In this document: one piece after another, positions 17,140 through 25,516 of the stretch
Layout of the letters: each line of letters starts with the position of its first letter
Position numbering within the stretch: position 1 is the first letter of the stretch
Assembly: GCF_004345665.1 (NCBI RefSeq)
Contig: NZ_SLWR01000011.1
Coordinates: 310,001-374,000 of the forward strand
From: Kribbella antiqua
GTDB taxonomy: Bacteria > Actinomycetota > Actinomycetes > Propionibacteriales > Kribbellaceae
Length of the DNA: 64,000 nucleotides
Reading direction: 5' to 3'
The notes under the pieces: model-generated
Databases searched by the model: none
Told to the model about the DNA's origin: nothing
What the model saw: the letters and a program-made list of their open reading frames with translations, nothing else
Translations under genes and position numbers: made by a program

Positions 17140-18354
17140 GTGCCTCGATTCGTCGCCACCCGCCCGGACACCGGTCTGCTGTCGCTTCCGTGGGATGTCC
17201 CGCTGGAGGACTGGCCCGAGGACCAGCTGGTCGCGCTGCCGCGCGGTATCTCGCGGCACGTGGTCCGGTTCGTCCGGGTCAACGGCAGCGTGTACGCGAT
17301 CAAGGAGGTGCTCGAGCATCTGGCCATGCACGAGTACCGGTTGCTTCGCGACCTGGAACGCCTCGACACACCCTCGGTCGAACCCGTCGGCGTGATCACC
17401 GACCGGCTCGACCGCAACGGTGAGCCGATCGACTCGATCCTGGTCACCCGGCACCTGCAGTTCTCGCTGCCCTACCGCGCGCTGTTCTCCAGCACGCTGC
17501 GGCCGGACACGGTCAACCGGCTCATCGACGCGCTGGTCGCGTTGATCGTGCGGCTGCACCTGAACGGGTTCTTCTGGGGTGACTGCTCGCTGTCCAACAC
17601 GTTGTTCCGGCGCGATGCCGGCGCGTTCGCGGCGTACCTGGTGGACGCCGAGACCGGTGAGCTGCACCAGGACATCTCCGACGGGCAGCGGGCGCACGAC
17701 CTCTACACCGCGGAGATCAACCTGTTCGGCGAGCTGCTCGACCTGCAGGAAGGCGGACTGCTCGACCCGGACATCGACCCGCAGGAGACGGTCCAGTCGA
17801 TCCAGGACCGGTACGAGGCGCTCTGGGCCGAACTGACCGCACCGGAGGAGTTCGCGACCGACGAGATCCACCGGCTGGACTCGCGGATCCGGCGACTGAA
17901 CGAGCTCGGGTTCGACGTCGCCGAGATCGACATCATCACCGACTGGGACGGCAGCCAGGTCCGGATCCAGCCGAAGGTCGTGGACGCCGGGCACCACTCG
18001 CGCCGGCTGCTGCGGCTGACCGGGCTGGACGTCGAGGAGAACCAGGCGCGCCGGCTGCTGAACGACCTCGACTCGTTCGCCGCCTCGACCGACCAGCAGA
18101 ACGAGGACGAGGAGATCGTCGCGCACCAGTGGCTGACCGAGGTGTTCGAGCCCGTCGTCCGCTCGGTCCCGCGCGACCTGAACCGCAAGCTGGAGCCGGC
18201 CGAGGTCTTCCACGAGGTGCTCGAGCACCGCTGGTTCCTCTCCGAGGAAGCCGGCCACGAGGTCGACACCCTGGAAGCAGCCCGCTCCTACGTAGAAGAC
18301 GTCCTCCGCGCCAAACCCGACGAAAAGCTCGCCCTCCCGACCCCTGCGGAGTAG
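17140..18354 (+). CDS. DUF4032 protein with kinase-like N-terminal domain
   Basis: A 404-residue protein with an N-terminal region reminiscent of lipopolysaccharide/RIO-type kinases. VYAIKEV may supply the ATP-binding Lys, HLNGFFWGDCSLSNTLF resembles a catalytic loop, and YLVDAETGEL a DFG-like metal site. The C-terminal half (DWDGSQVRIQPKVVDAGHHSRRLLRLTGLDVEENQARRLL in part) is the DUF4032 region. No TM or signal is evident. GTG at 17140 has a poor RBS, so translation may be leaderless. It diverges from LacI copy 2. The substrate is unknown; kinase activity is inferred from motifs only. Confidence 0.7.
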   Translation: MPRFVATRPDTGLLSLPWDVPLEDWPEDQLVALPRGISRHVVRFVRVNGSVYAIKEVLEHLAMHEYRLLRDLERLDTPSVEPVGVITDRLDRNGEPIDSILVTRHLQFSLPYRALFSSTLRPDTVNRLIDALVALIVRLHLNGFFWGDCSLSNTLFRRDAGAFAAYLVDAETGELHQDISDGQRAHDLYTAEINLFGELLDLQEGGLLDPDIDPQETVQSIQDRYEALWAELTAPEEFATDEIHRLDSRIRRLNELGFDVAEIDIITDWDGSQVRIQPKVVDAGHHSRRLLRLTGLDVEENQARRLLNDLDSFAASTDQQNEDEEIVAHQWLTEVFEPVVRSVPRDLNRKLEPAEVFHEVLEHRWFLSEEAGHEVDTLEAARSYVEDVLRAKPDEKLALPTPAE

Positions 18355-18427
18355 GCGGGGACCATCAGCCACGACCTCACTGCAACGTCCGGACCTTCCA
18401 CGGCGTGAGTTAGGCGTGGGAGGTCCG

Positions 18428-18540
18428 ATGGACGTGTCCGAGCGGTTGATCGCCGAGTCCCTGCTCAAGCACGCCTCGGACGCCCCATCGAGCGAACATC
18501 TACTGGCCGCCGTCCGCTACCGCCGCACACTCAGGACATA
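18428..18540 (+). pseudogene. Truncated 5' gene remnant
   Basis: GGGAGG precedes an ATG whose frame reads MDVSERLIAESLLKHASDA then ...SEHLLAAVRYRR. This looks like the amphipathic N-terminus that opens many actinobacterial membrane or anti-sigma-like proteins. After about 38 codons the frame runs into the antisense of vapC and ends at 18604 without recognisable protein. It appears to be the start of a gene cut off at the vapC 3' end. It could also be a genuine peptide of 58 residues. Confidence 0.4.
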
Positions 18541-18932
18541 CCGGGGCTGGCGGTGGGGAGGCCGATCGCCTTGGCTGCGGCGAGCAGGCGGCGGTCGTAG
18601 GTGACGAAGGCGGTCAGATCGTCGCCCAATACGAGGTTTGCCGTGGCGAGATGAATCGCATCGAGCCCGCGGATCAATGGATCCTCGTAGCCGGCCGCAG
18701 TGGCACGAACCGCCTCATCGACGTTATAGACGCCAATCCGTGACAGCAACGCCGGAGCACTGGCGAGTAGAGCCGGCTCGCTTCGCCGGAGCGCGCGAGG
18801 GAGCTCCACTTCCACCAGCGCCGACGAGACGAGGAGTCGATCCACCTGCTCGTTCAGCCAGTCGGCGAGCTCGTCCGACGCCGCCTCGCGCCGGACGAGC
18901 TTCACCAAAGCGGCCGTGTCCAGGTAGATCAT
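18531..18932 (-). CDS. vapC: VapC-like PIN-domain toxin
   Basis: Predicted RNase toxin of 133 residues. The PIN acidic residues are Asp5 (YLDTAAL), Glu41 or Glu43 (VEVELPRA), Asp91 (RGLDAIHLATA) and Asp113 (TYDRRL). Such toxins cleave tRNA or rRNA when freed from their antitoxin. Its ATG shares one base with the vapB stop (TGATG at 18930-18934), so the two are coupled. Full length for the family. Confidence 0.9.
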   Translation of the reverse strand: MIYLDTAALVKLVRREAASDELADWLNEQVDRLLVSSALVEVELPRALRRSEPALLASAPALLSRIGVYNVDEAVRATAAGYEDPLIRGLDAIHLATANLVLGDDLTAFVTYDRRLLAAAKAIGLPTASPGMS

Positions 18933-19204
18933 CAGTACCGCTCCTCATCCCGCATCTGCTCCAGCAGCTCACCGGCCTCGTGGTCGGTCCGCACCTCCCC
19001 CTTCGGGCGCGGTATGGGGTTTGTGTAGCGCGGTGGCCTGAAGCTGGGAGAAGCCAGCAACCACGCGGCCGGAGAGGGTTCCGCCGGCACCAGCCGGGCG
19101 ATGACGACGCCGCGCTCGGTGATGTCAATCTCCTCACCTTGCTTCACGCGGGCCAGCACTCGGGCTGTTTCCTGGTTCAGGGTTCGAATCGGTACCTCGG
19201 CCAT
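18932..19204 (-). CDS. vapB: VapB-like antitoxin (Phd/YefM type)
   Basis: A 90-residue antitoxin upstream of vapC. The N-terminus VPIRTLNQETARVLARVKQGEEIDITERG is the Phd/YefM DNA-binding and dimerisation fold, and the Pro-rich, acidic C-terminal tail would wrap the toxin. ATG 19204 was chosen because it starts directly at the fold; the frame extends six codons further. AGTA-CA-TACT lies just upstream (about 19213-19224), a possible operator half. Confidence 0.88.
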   Translation of the reverse strand: MAEVPIRTLNQETARVLARVKQGEEIDITERGVVIARLVPAEPSPAAWLLASPSFRPPRYTNPIPRPKGEVRTDHEAGELLEQMRDEERY

Positions 19205-19303
19205 GCACTCAGGATAGTACATACTTGTCTGACACCCACTTTCTTTCTCGGTCGGCAGAGAAGATATGGGTGTTTCGGCCGTCAGGAGGCTTTGTCCACA
19301 GGC

Positions 19304-20134
19304 CTACTTGTAGACCCTGAGGTAGTCGACGTCGAAGGTGTTCGGGAAGGGGGTGGTGGCGTCGGGTGGGCCGCCTCGGTCGGGGTTGGCCCAGGTGCCG
19401 CTGTTGAGGACGACGTACATGGGCTTGCTGGGGATCTGGGAGCCGGTGATGGTGGAGGTGGGTTTGCCGTCGGTGTAGAAGGTGATGCTGCCGGTGGTCC
19501 AGTTGACGCCGTACGTGTGCCAGCCCTGGGTGGGGACCGGACCGTAGGACCAGTGGCTGTCCCAACGGACGTCGGGCCAGTTGCCGGAGGCCAGGCCGCT
19601 GTGCATGCCCTCGATGCTGCCGAACCATTCGGCGACGTCGATCTCCGGCGGCCAGCTGCGGTCCTGCGGGATCAGCCAGAACGCGGGCCACAGTCCCTTG
19701 CCGGCCGGAAACTTCGCGCAGATCTCCCAGTAGCCGTAGCTCTGGAAGAACTTGTCGTGCGACGAGATGAAGCCCTCGGTGTACTGGTAGGTGCCGGCCG
19801 GGTCCGTCCCGACGACCGGCTTGTTGTCGGTGATCAGGCCCAGCCGGCCGCGCGACAGCACCACGTTCTCGTCGACGGCATAGCTCCCGTACGACGTGTT
19901 GTGGTAGTGACCACCCGCACGACCTGGGAAGTCCATGACCGTGCTCCACCGGCGAGTGTCGAGCGTCCGGCCGCTGAACTCGTCATGCCACGCCAGCTCC
20001 TTCCCACGGACCGGAGCCGAGGTCGGCTGCGTGCACGTGGCCTCGCTGGATGATTCCGCCTGGGCCGTACTGGCGATCCCGGCAGTCGCAAGCATCACAG
20101 CGGCGATGCCCACCGCCAACGCCCGTGTTCTCAT
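19304..20134 (-). CDS. Secreted GH16-family glycoside hydrolase
   Basis: Secreted endo-acting polysaccharidase, 276 residues. A signal peptide (about residues 1-26, ending STAQA) precedes a beta-jelly-roll with LAWHDEFSG near the N-terminus. The GH16 catalytic motif is EIDVAEWFG, with Glu164 nucleophile, Asp166 and Glu169 acid/base. The end FDVDYLRVYK is typical of the family. GAGAGGAG precedes the ATG. It follows the permease at 20165 by 30 nt, so it is the last gene of that operon. GH16 covers beta-1,3-glucanases, lichenases and galactanases; the galactose-linked neighbours favour a galactan substrate but do not prove it. Confidence 0.88.
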   Translation of the reverse strand: MRTRALAVGIAAVMLATAGIASTAQAESSSEATCTQPTSAPVRGKELAWHDEFSGRTLDTRRWSTVMDFPGRAGGHYHNTSYGSYAVDENVVLSRGRLGLITDNKPVVGTDPAGTYQYTEGFISSHDKFFQSYGYWEICAKFPAGKGLWPAFWLIPQDRSWPPEIDVAEWFGSIEGMHSGLASGNWPDVRWDSHWSYGPVPTQGWHTYGVNWTTGSITFYTDGKPTSTITGSQIPSKPMYVVLNSGTWANPDRGGPPDATTPFPNTFDVDYLRVYK

Positions 20135-20164
20135 GTCAAGCTCCTCTCAAGCCGGTGGCAACCG

Positions 20165-20986
20165 TCATTTGATTCCCGAGGTGGCGAAGCCGCTGACGAA
20201 GCGGCGTTGCATGAACATGAAGAGCACCAGGACGGGGAGCACGTACATCACTGCGCCGGCCGCGACCAGGTTGTTCATCGGCAGGCCCTTGTCGTTGACG
20301 TAGCCGCTCGCCATCGCCACCGCCAGGGTGGTGCTGTCCTGGCTGAGGAACATGGCCGGCCCGACGAAATCGCCCCAGGCACCGGTGAAGGAGAGGATCA
20401 CGCTGGCCGCGATCACCGGCCAGGACTGCGGCAAGAAGATCCGCCAGAAGATCCCGACGTACCCGCATCCGTCGATGATGGCGGCCTCCTCCATCTCCCG
20501 CGGGATGCCGGCGAAGAACTGCCGGAACAGGAAGATCAGGAACGCGCTGCCGCCGAGTCCCCAGGCCACCCACGGCCAGTAGGTGTTGACCATGTGCAGC
20601 TTGGCGAAGATCAGGTACGTCGGTACGAGCGTGACGATGCCCGGCAGCATCATCGTCGACAGCAGGATCACGAACAGTTGCTTCTTCCCGGGCGCGGTCA
20701 GCCGGGCGAAGCCGAAGCCGACCCAGGCCGAACTCAGCGTGGTCAGCGTGGTGGTGATGAACGCGATGGTCAGCGAGTTCTGCGTCGCGCCGATGAAGTT
20801 GACCTTACTGATCGCGTCGGTGTAGTTCGAGAACTGCGGATGCGACGGCCACCAGGTGGGTGGGAACGACGCCATCTCGGCCGGCGACTTCAGCGAGGTC
20901 TGCACCAGCCAGTAGATCGGGCTGAGCATCGCGAAGACGACGGCGCCGAGCACGATGTACAGCGCCCAGCGGTAGGTCCGGGTCAT
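20165..20986 (-). CDS. Sugar ABC permease, MalG type
   Basis: A 273-residue permease with about six TM helices starting at YIVLGAVVFAMLSPIYWLV. The ATPase-docking loop is EMEEAAIIDGCGYVGIFWRIFLPQ. ATG 20986 overlaps the preceding permease stop as ATGA. No ATPase is encoded in the operon. It works with the permease at 20983 and the binding protein at 21960. Confidence 0.9.
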   Translation of the reverse strand: MTRTYRWALYIVLGAVVFAMLSPIYWLVQTSLKSPAEMASFPPTWWPSHPQFSNYTDAISKVNFIGATQNSLTIAFITTTLTTLSSAWVGFGFARLTAPGKKQLFVILLSTMMLPGIVTLVPTYLIFAKLHMVNTYWPWVAWGLGGSAFLIFLFRQFFAGIPREMEEAAIIDGCGYVGIFWRIFLPQSWPVIAASVILSFTGAWGDFVGPAMFLSQDSTTLAVAMASGYVNDKGLPMNNLVAAGAVMYVLPVLVLFMFMQRRFVSGFATSGIK

Positions 20987-21963
20987 TTCTTCCCCTCCGG
21001 CTCGACGGTGTAGAACACGGTCTTGGCGCTGACCTTGATGATCACCAGCGTCACCAGGAGGATCACGGCGAACAGCATCCACAGCATCGCCGAGGCATAG
21101 CCGAACCGGGATGCGGAGAAGTACTGCGCGAACACGTGGATCATGTACATGTAGTTGCCCTGCGGCACTGTCCCGGCACCGCTCAGCGAGCCCGACGACA
21201 GCAGCAACGGTGCGAACGACTGCAGCGAGCCGATCACCCCGGTGATGATCTGGAACAGGATCACCGGCGACAGCAGCGGAATCGTGATCCTGGTGAAGGA
21301 CTGCCAGTACGACGCTCCGTCGACCTGCGCGGCTTCCTGCAACTCACGGGGAATGTCCTGCAGGCCGGCCAGCGAGATGATCATCGAGCCGCCACAGCCC
21401 CACATCACCAGCCCGTACAGGACATAGCGGGCATTCGGATCCACCAGCCAGGTGATCGGATCCAGACCGAGACTGCTCAGGATGCCGTTCGCGGCACCCG
21501 CGTCCCGGTCGAAGATCAGCCGGAACGTCAGCGCCGCACCCACCGGCGGTACGACGGCCGGCAGGTAGATCAGCGCCCGGAACAGCCCGCGGGCCTTTAT
21601 CGGCTGGTTCAGGATCACCGCGAGCAGCAGGCCGGCCAGGATCCCCAGCGGCACCGTCACGAGCGTAAACACGCCGGTCTTCGCCAGCGAGCTGATCGTC
21701 AGCGGGTCGTGGAAGATCTCGATGTAGTTGTCGAAGCCGACGAAGTGCGTCTTCGGCGACAACCCGTCGGAGTCGGTCAGGCTGAGCCAGAACGCATAGC
21801 CCAGCGGGAAGACCGTCAGCGCGACGAACCCGATGATCCACGGCGCGACGAACAGGTAGAAGGTCCGCGCCTTGCGCAGGGTGGGCGGCTTCTTGCCGCG
21901 CGCCGGCCGCTCGACGGCGGCCGGCGCGGCGGTACGTCGTACCTCGGTGAGTGCGGAGCTCAC
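20983..21963 (-). CDS. Sugar ABC permease, MalF type
   Basis: A 326-residue permease. A cytoplasmic basic tail (residues 1-32) is followed by TM1 (FYLFVAPWIIGFVALTVFPL). The EAA loop is ELQEAAQVDGASYWQSFTRITIP, and the last TM helix is near the C-terminus. GTG 21963 overlaps the binding-protein stop as GTGA. Membrane partner of the MalG-type permease that follows. Confidence 0.9.
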   Translation of the reverse strand: MSSALTEVRRTAAPAAVERPARGKKPPTLRKARTFYLFVAPWIIGFVALTVFPLGYAFWLSLTDSDGLSPKTHFVGFDNYIEIFHDPLTISSLAKTGVFTLVTVPLGILAGLLLAVILNQPIKARGLFRALIYLPAVVPPVGAALTFRLIFDRDAGAANGILSSLGLDPITWLVDPNARYVLYGLVMWGCGGSMIISLAGLQDIPRELQEAAQVDGASYWQSFTRITIPLLSPVILFQIITGVIGSLQSFAPLLLSSGSLSGAGTVPQGNYMYMIHVFAQYFSASRFGYASAMLWMLFAVILLVTLVIIKVSAKTVFYTVEPEGKK

Positions 21964-23327
21964 CGCAACCGCTTCTTTCCGTCGGCGAGCTGGGCGTTGA
22001 TCTGCGAGTTCAGCGTGTCGGCCAGCTGGCCGGCGGTCGTCGTACCCTTGATTGCCTTGGGCAACTCACGGGTGATGACGGTGTTGATCGCGTCCTGCCG
22101 CACGTACGGCGTGAAAGACATGACGGAGAAGTACTGCTTCTCGGCCATCTGCGTCTCGTAGGCCTGCTTCTGGTACGGCAGCTTCTGCGGCATGAGCTTC
22201 TGCAGCGACTTCAGCGGCGGGATACCCCAGCCACCGGTCGCCCGCGCCTTGGCCGGGTCGCCGGCCATGAACCACTCCAGCACCGCGAACGCAGCATCCT
22301 TGTTCTTGCTCGCCCTCGGGATCCACAGGCCGGTCCCGCCGAAGCAAGGGCTGATCCGCCGGCTGGTGTCGAACTGTGGCGCCGGCGCGAAGCCCGCGAC
22401 CTTGGCGGACTTGGGGTCGCCGGAGAACAGTCCGCCGAGCCAGTAGCCGCTGAGGGTAGACGCCATCCGGCCGGCTTGGAAGGTCGGTCCGTCCCAGCCG
22501 TTCGGGTCCGGGTTGAGCACCGTCGGACCGATCCCCGCCTTCGCGTAGTCGAGGTACCAGTTCAGGGCCCGCTGGGCCTCCGGGCTGCTGAAGTCGACCG
22601 ACGCGAGGTCGTCGGCGGACAGCTTCCCGCCGGCCAGGTCGGTCAGCCAGGCGAACTGGCTGAACAGGCCCAGCCCGTTCGGGTTGAGGCCGTAGACGCT
22701 GACCTTGGCGCCCTGCCGCTTGGTCAGCTTCTTGCCGTCTTCGAGCAACTCGTCGAGCAACATAGGCGCGGTCGGGCTCGGCCGGGTCACACCCGCCGCG
22801 TCGAACAGCCCGCCGTTGTACCAGATCGTGCAGTCCTGCGAGTAGTCCTTCGCGAATCCGTACCGCGGGCCGGCGCCCTGCTTCTGGCCGTCGTACCGCC
22901 AGACGTCGTTGACCGGGTCGATGTCGTCGGCCTTGATCAGCGTGCTCTTCGCGAAGTACGGATCCAGGTTCTCGGCCACCTGCCGCGCGACCAGGTACGG
23001 CGTCTCGAGCGCGCCCATGCCGCGGACGACGTCCGGCGGGTTGCCGCTGGCAAGCATCGCGGTCAGCTTGGTCAGGTCGTACTCGACCGTCTTCACCGTG
23101 ATGCCGAGGGCCTGCGAGGCCGCCTTGGCCTCCTTCGGGCCGAACTCACCCGACTGGGACATGACGGTCACTGTCCCCTTGGCGGCCGAGCCCGAGCTCG
23201 AGCCCGCGGCGGCCGGTGTGTTCGTCGAAGACGCCGGTGAGCAGCCCACCGCGAGTGCACCACCGGCCGCGGCGCCGGAGAGAGCAAGGAACCGGCGGCG
23301 GGACAGCCCGGGGTTCGTCGTGGTCAT
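21960..23327 (-). CDS. Sugar ABC substrate-binding lipoprotein (Tat signal)
   Basis: A 455-residue solute-binding protein. The N-terminus has a twin-arginine motif SRRRFLAL and a lipobox AVGC, so it is probably exported folded by Tat and lipid-anchored. A Ser/Ala/Gly linker precedes the mature domain, which has the family segment MASTLSGYWLGGLFSG. ATG 23327 has GAGAGG at good spacing; an alternative ATG at 23345 overlaps the upstream stop. The operon suggests a galactoside or uronate-containing oligosaccharide. Confidence 0.88.
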   Translation of the reverse strand: MTTTNPGLSRRRFLALSGAAAGGALAVGCSPASSTNTPAAAGSSSGSAAKGTVTVMSQSGEFGPKEAKAASQALGITVKTVEYDLTKLTAMLASGNPPDVVRGMGALETPYLVARQVAENLDPYFAKSTLIKADDIDPVNDVWRYDGQKQGAGPRYGFAKDYSQDCTIWYNGGLFDAAGVTRPSPTAPMLLDELLEDGKKLTKRQGAKVSVYGLNPNGLGLFSQFAWLTDLAGGKLSADDLASVDFSSPEAQRALNWYLDYAKAGIGPTVLNPDPNGWDGPTFQAGRMASTLSGYWLGGLFSGDPKSAKVAGFAPAPQFDTSRRISPCFGGTGLWIPRASKNKDAAFAVLEWFMAGDPAKARATGGWGIPPLKSLQKLMPQKLPYQKQAYETQMAEKQYFSVMSFTPYVRQDAINTVITRELPKAIKGTTTAGQLADTLNSQINAQLADGKKRLR

Positions 23328-23341
23328 GTCAAACCTCTCAT

Positions 23342-24151
23342 TCATTTCGAAATCTCTGAGTCGTCGAAGAGGCGGCAGACGGGACCGGAGGAGGGTCCGG
23401 CGGCGTCGGCCAGAAGTTCGCTGTCGTCCTGCGGGCGGTAGCCCAGTTCGGTTCGTGCCGAGGTGATGTCCCAGTGATTGCGGGTGTTGGCCGAGACGCC
23501 GAAGTGCACGCCATACGGCTCCCGCGCGCGCAGCGCCGCGAGCATGAGCCGGCCGGCGTCGCCGTCGGAGAGCCATTGCCCGAGGTAGCGCCGCTCGCCC
23601 AGTCCCCAGCCGGTCAGGCCGAGTCGCACGCAGGTGACCGAGGCGCCGGTCCGGTCCGCATGTGACTTGGCCAGTACTTCCATCACGACCTTGCCGAGGC
23701 CGTACGGACAGCACGGGCGGGGATCGAGCCGCGGGCTCACCGGCCAGTACGCAGGGCGGTTGTACTCGCCCATGGCATGCACCGAACTCGCCAGCACGAG
23801 CTTCGGTACGCCGTGCGCGGCGGCTGCTTCGAGCACCACCTGTGCAGTTCGCACGTTGGCGGCGTACACGCTGTCCCAGCTCTGCCACGGGCTGCCGTTC
23901 GCAGCCAGGTGCAGGATCGCGTCCGCTCCTTCGAACGCCTTGTAGGCCGCATCGGGGTCGCCGATGTCCGCCTGCCGGGCCTCCACGCCGTCGCCGGCGG
24001 GTACGGCCCGGTCCGGTATCGCCCGATCGACCAGGCGCAACCGGTAGTGCTGCCGCAGGTGTGGCAGCAGCACGCTCCCCACGCGGCCCAGCCCGCCGGT
24101 GACTACCACCAGCGGTGCGGGGTCGTTCCGCAGTGCGTCCATGCCTGTCAT
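23342..24151 (-). CDS. NAD-dependent epimerase/dehydratase, uronate-dehydrogenase-like
   Basis: An extended short-chain dehydrogenase of 269 residues from ATG 24151. It has the nucleotide-binding motif TGGLGRVGS, the active-site Ser in ASSVHAMGEY and the catalytic pair YGLGK. Later segments (VRLG, the acidic LSDGDAGRL, NTRNHWD, ELGYRPQDDSELLAD) resemble uronate dehydrogenase, which oxidises galacturonate or glucuronate to the aldarate lactone. An upstream GTG at 24205 would add 18 residues that echo the protein's own C-terminal LGYRP motif. First gene of the import/GH16 operon, divergent from the ROK regulator. Confidence 0.78.
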   Translation of the reverse strand: MTGMDALRNDPAPLVVVTGGLGRVGSVLLPHLRQHYRLRLVDRAIPDRAVPAGDGVEARQADIGDPDAAYKAFEGADAILHLAANGSPWQSWDSVYAANVRTAQVVLEAAAAHGVPKLVLASSVHAMGEYNRPAYWPVSPRLDPRPCCPYGLGKVVMEVLAKSHADRTGASVTCVRLGLTGWGLGERRYLGQWLSDGDAGRLMLAALRAREPYGVHFGVSANTRNHWDITSARTELGYRPQDDSELLADAAGPSSGPVCRLFDDSEISK

Positions 24152-24239
24152 CCATGTCGCCTGGCCGGGCCGATACCCGAGCTGTGTCCGGAATTGTTCG
24201 AGCACTTCCGGGTTTGTGTCAAGAGTGTGAACGAACTAT

Positions 24240-24254
24240 GTCAACTTTATTGAC
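24240..24254. promoter_or_regulatory. Putative ROK operator GTCAA-N5-TTGAC
   Basis: GTCAA (24240-24244) and TTGAC (24250-24254) form a perfect inverted repeat around CTTTA, 32 nt upstream of the ROK start and in the divergent promoter. A second GTCAA half-site lies at about 24218-24222. Confidence 0.55.
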
Positions 24255-24286
24255 GCCGGAACGGCGGCCGGACGATACTCGACGAC

Positions 24287-25516
24287 GTGGCGAAGGACAC
24301 GGGATCTCTGCGGGCGCTCCGGCGCACCAACTCCGAACGGCTGCTGTCAGCCCTGATGGAGCACGGCGCGCTGCACCGGGCCGAGCTGGCCCGGATCTGC
24401 GGCGTGTCCCGCACGACCGTGTCCACGATCGTCGCCGACCTGGTGATGGGCGGCGTGGTGATGGAGGTCGTCGGCGACCAGGTCGCCGAAGCCGGCATCG
24501 ACGCGTCCGAGGTGGACGGGCGGGCCCGCGGATTCCTGCAGGCCAACCCGGCCGCGGGGGCGGCAGCAGGCCTGGACTTCACCCTCGAGCGCGTCTGGGG
24601 CCACGTCACTGACCTCTCCGGTACGACGCTCGCCAGCGACGGCGCGACCGTCGCCCGCGACACCCCTTGGCAGGAGCGGTTGACGACCGGGCTCGCCCTG
24701 CTCGACGAACTGCTGTCCAAGGCCGCACTCGATCGTGACGCCCTGGTGGGTGTTGCGATCGGTGTACCGGGTCCGATCGACTTGCAGAGTGGCGTGGTCG
24801 GCCCGTCGCTGCCCGGTCAGGCCTGGGCGGGGGTGAACGTGTCCGCCGAGTTCGGCCGGCATCTCGCCGTACCGGTGCTGGTCGGGAACAACACTCGGCT
24901 GGAAGCGGTCGCCGAGTTCACCTGGGGAGCGGGCAAAGGTGCCCGGGATGTCTTGTATCTCGGGCTATCCACCGGGATCGGCTCCGGATTGCTTGTCGAC
25001 GGCAACCTTCATCACGGTGGTGCGCGCGGTGGCGGTGGCGAGGTCGGGCACATCTCGGCCGACCCGGCGGGCGCGCCCTGCCCGTGCGGGAACCGCGGCT
25101 GCCTGGTGCAGTACGCGTCGCTGAACGCCGTACTGAAGGCCTTGTCATTCGGGGACATCGACGAGCTCCTGGCCGCCGCGGAGGCCGGGGACGACGACAC
25201 CGTGCGGGTGCTGCGCGAGGCCGGCGAGCACACCGGCCGGGTGCTGGCGAACATCTGCAACCTGCTCAACCCGGAGCGGATCATCGTCGGCGGTGAGCTC
25301 GCCCGGGCGGGCGACCTCGTGCTGGAGCCGATCCGCGCCACCCTGCGCCGGTCCGCGATGGCGCTCACCCGCGACGCCGACGTAGTGGCCGCGGAGCTCG
25401 ACCTGGGCGCGCGGGCGGGAGCCTCGGGCGCCGCCGCCCTGGTCCTGCGACAGACCGATCAGCTCGTCGCCGCGCTCCTGGCCGGCGCGGAACTCAAGTC
25501 GAATGAGGCAGTGTGA
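24287..25516 (+). CDS. ROK-family transcriptional repressor
   Basis: A 409-residue regulator. The N-terminal winged helix (LRRTNSERLLSALMEHGALHRAELARICGVSRTTVSTIVADL in part) precedes a ROK sugar-kinase fold. That fold has the zinc-binding cluster CPCGNRGCLVQYAS and the ATP/sugar loop STGIGSGL. GTG 24287 begins just before the HTH. Its stop overlaps the dgoD start as GTGA. It should regulate both the dgoD-GH27 arm and the divergent transport arm in response to a galactose- or uronate-derived sugar. Confidence 0.9.
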   Translation: MAKDTGSLRALRRTNSERLLSALMEHGALHRAELARICGVSRTTVSTIVADLVMGGVVMEVVGDQVAEAGIDASEVDGRARGFLQANPAAGAAAGLDFTLERVWGHVTDLSGTTLASDGATVARDTPWQERLTTGLALLDELLSKAALDRDALVGVAIGVPGPIDLQSGVVGPSLPGQAWAGVNVSAEFGRHLAVPVLVGNNTRLEAVAEFTWGAGKGARDVLYLGLSTGIGSGLLVDGNLHHGGARGGGGEVGHISADPAGAPCPCGNRGCLVQYASLNAVLKALSFGDIDELLAAAEAGDDDTVRVLREAGEHTGRVLANICNLLNPERIIVGGELARAGDLVLEPIRATLRRSAMALTRDADVVAAELDLGARAGASGAAALVLRQTDQLVAALLAGAELKSNEAV

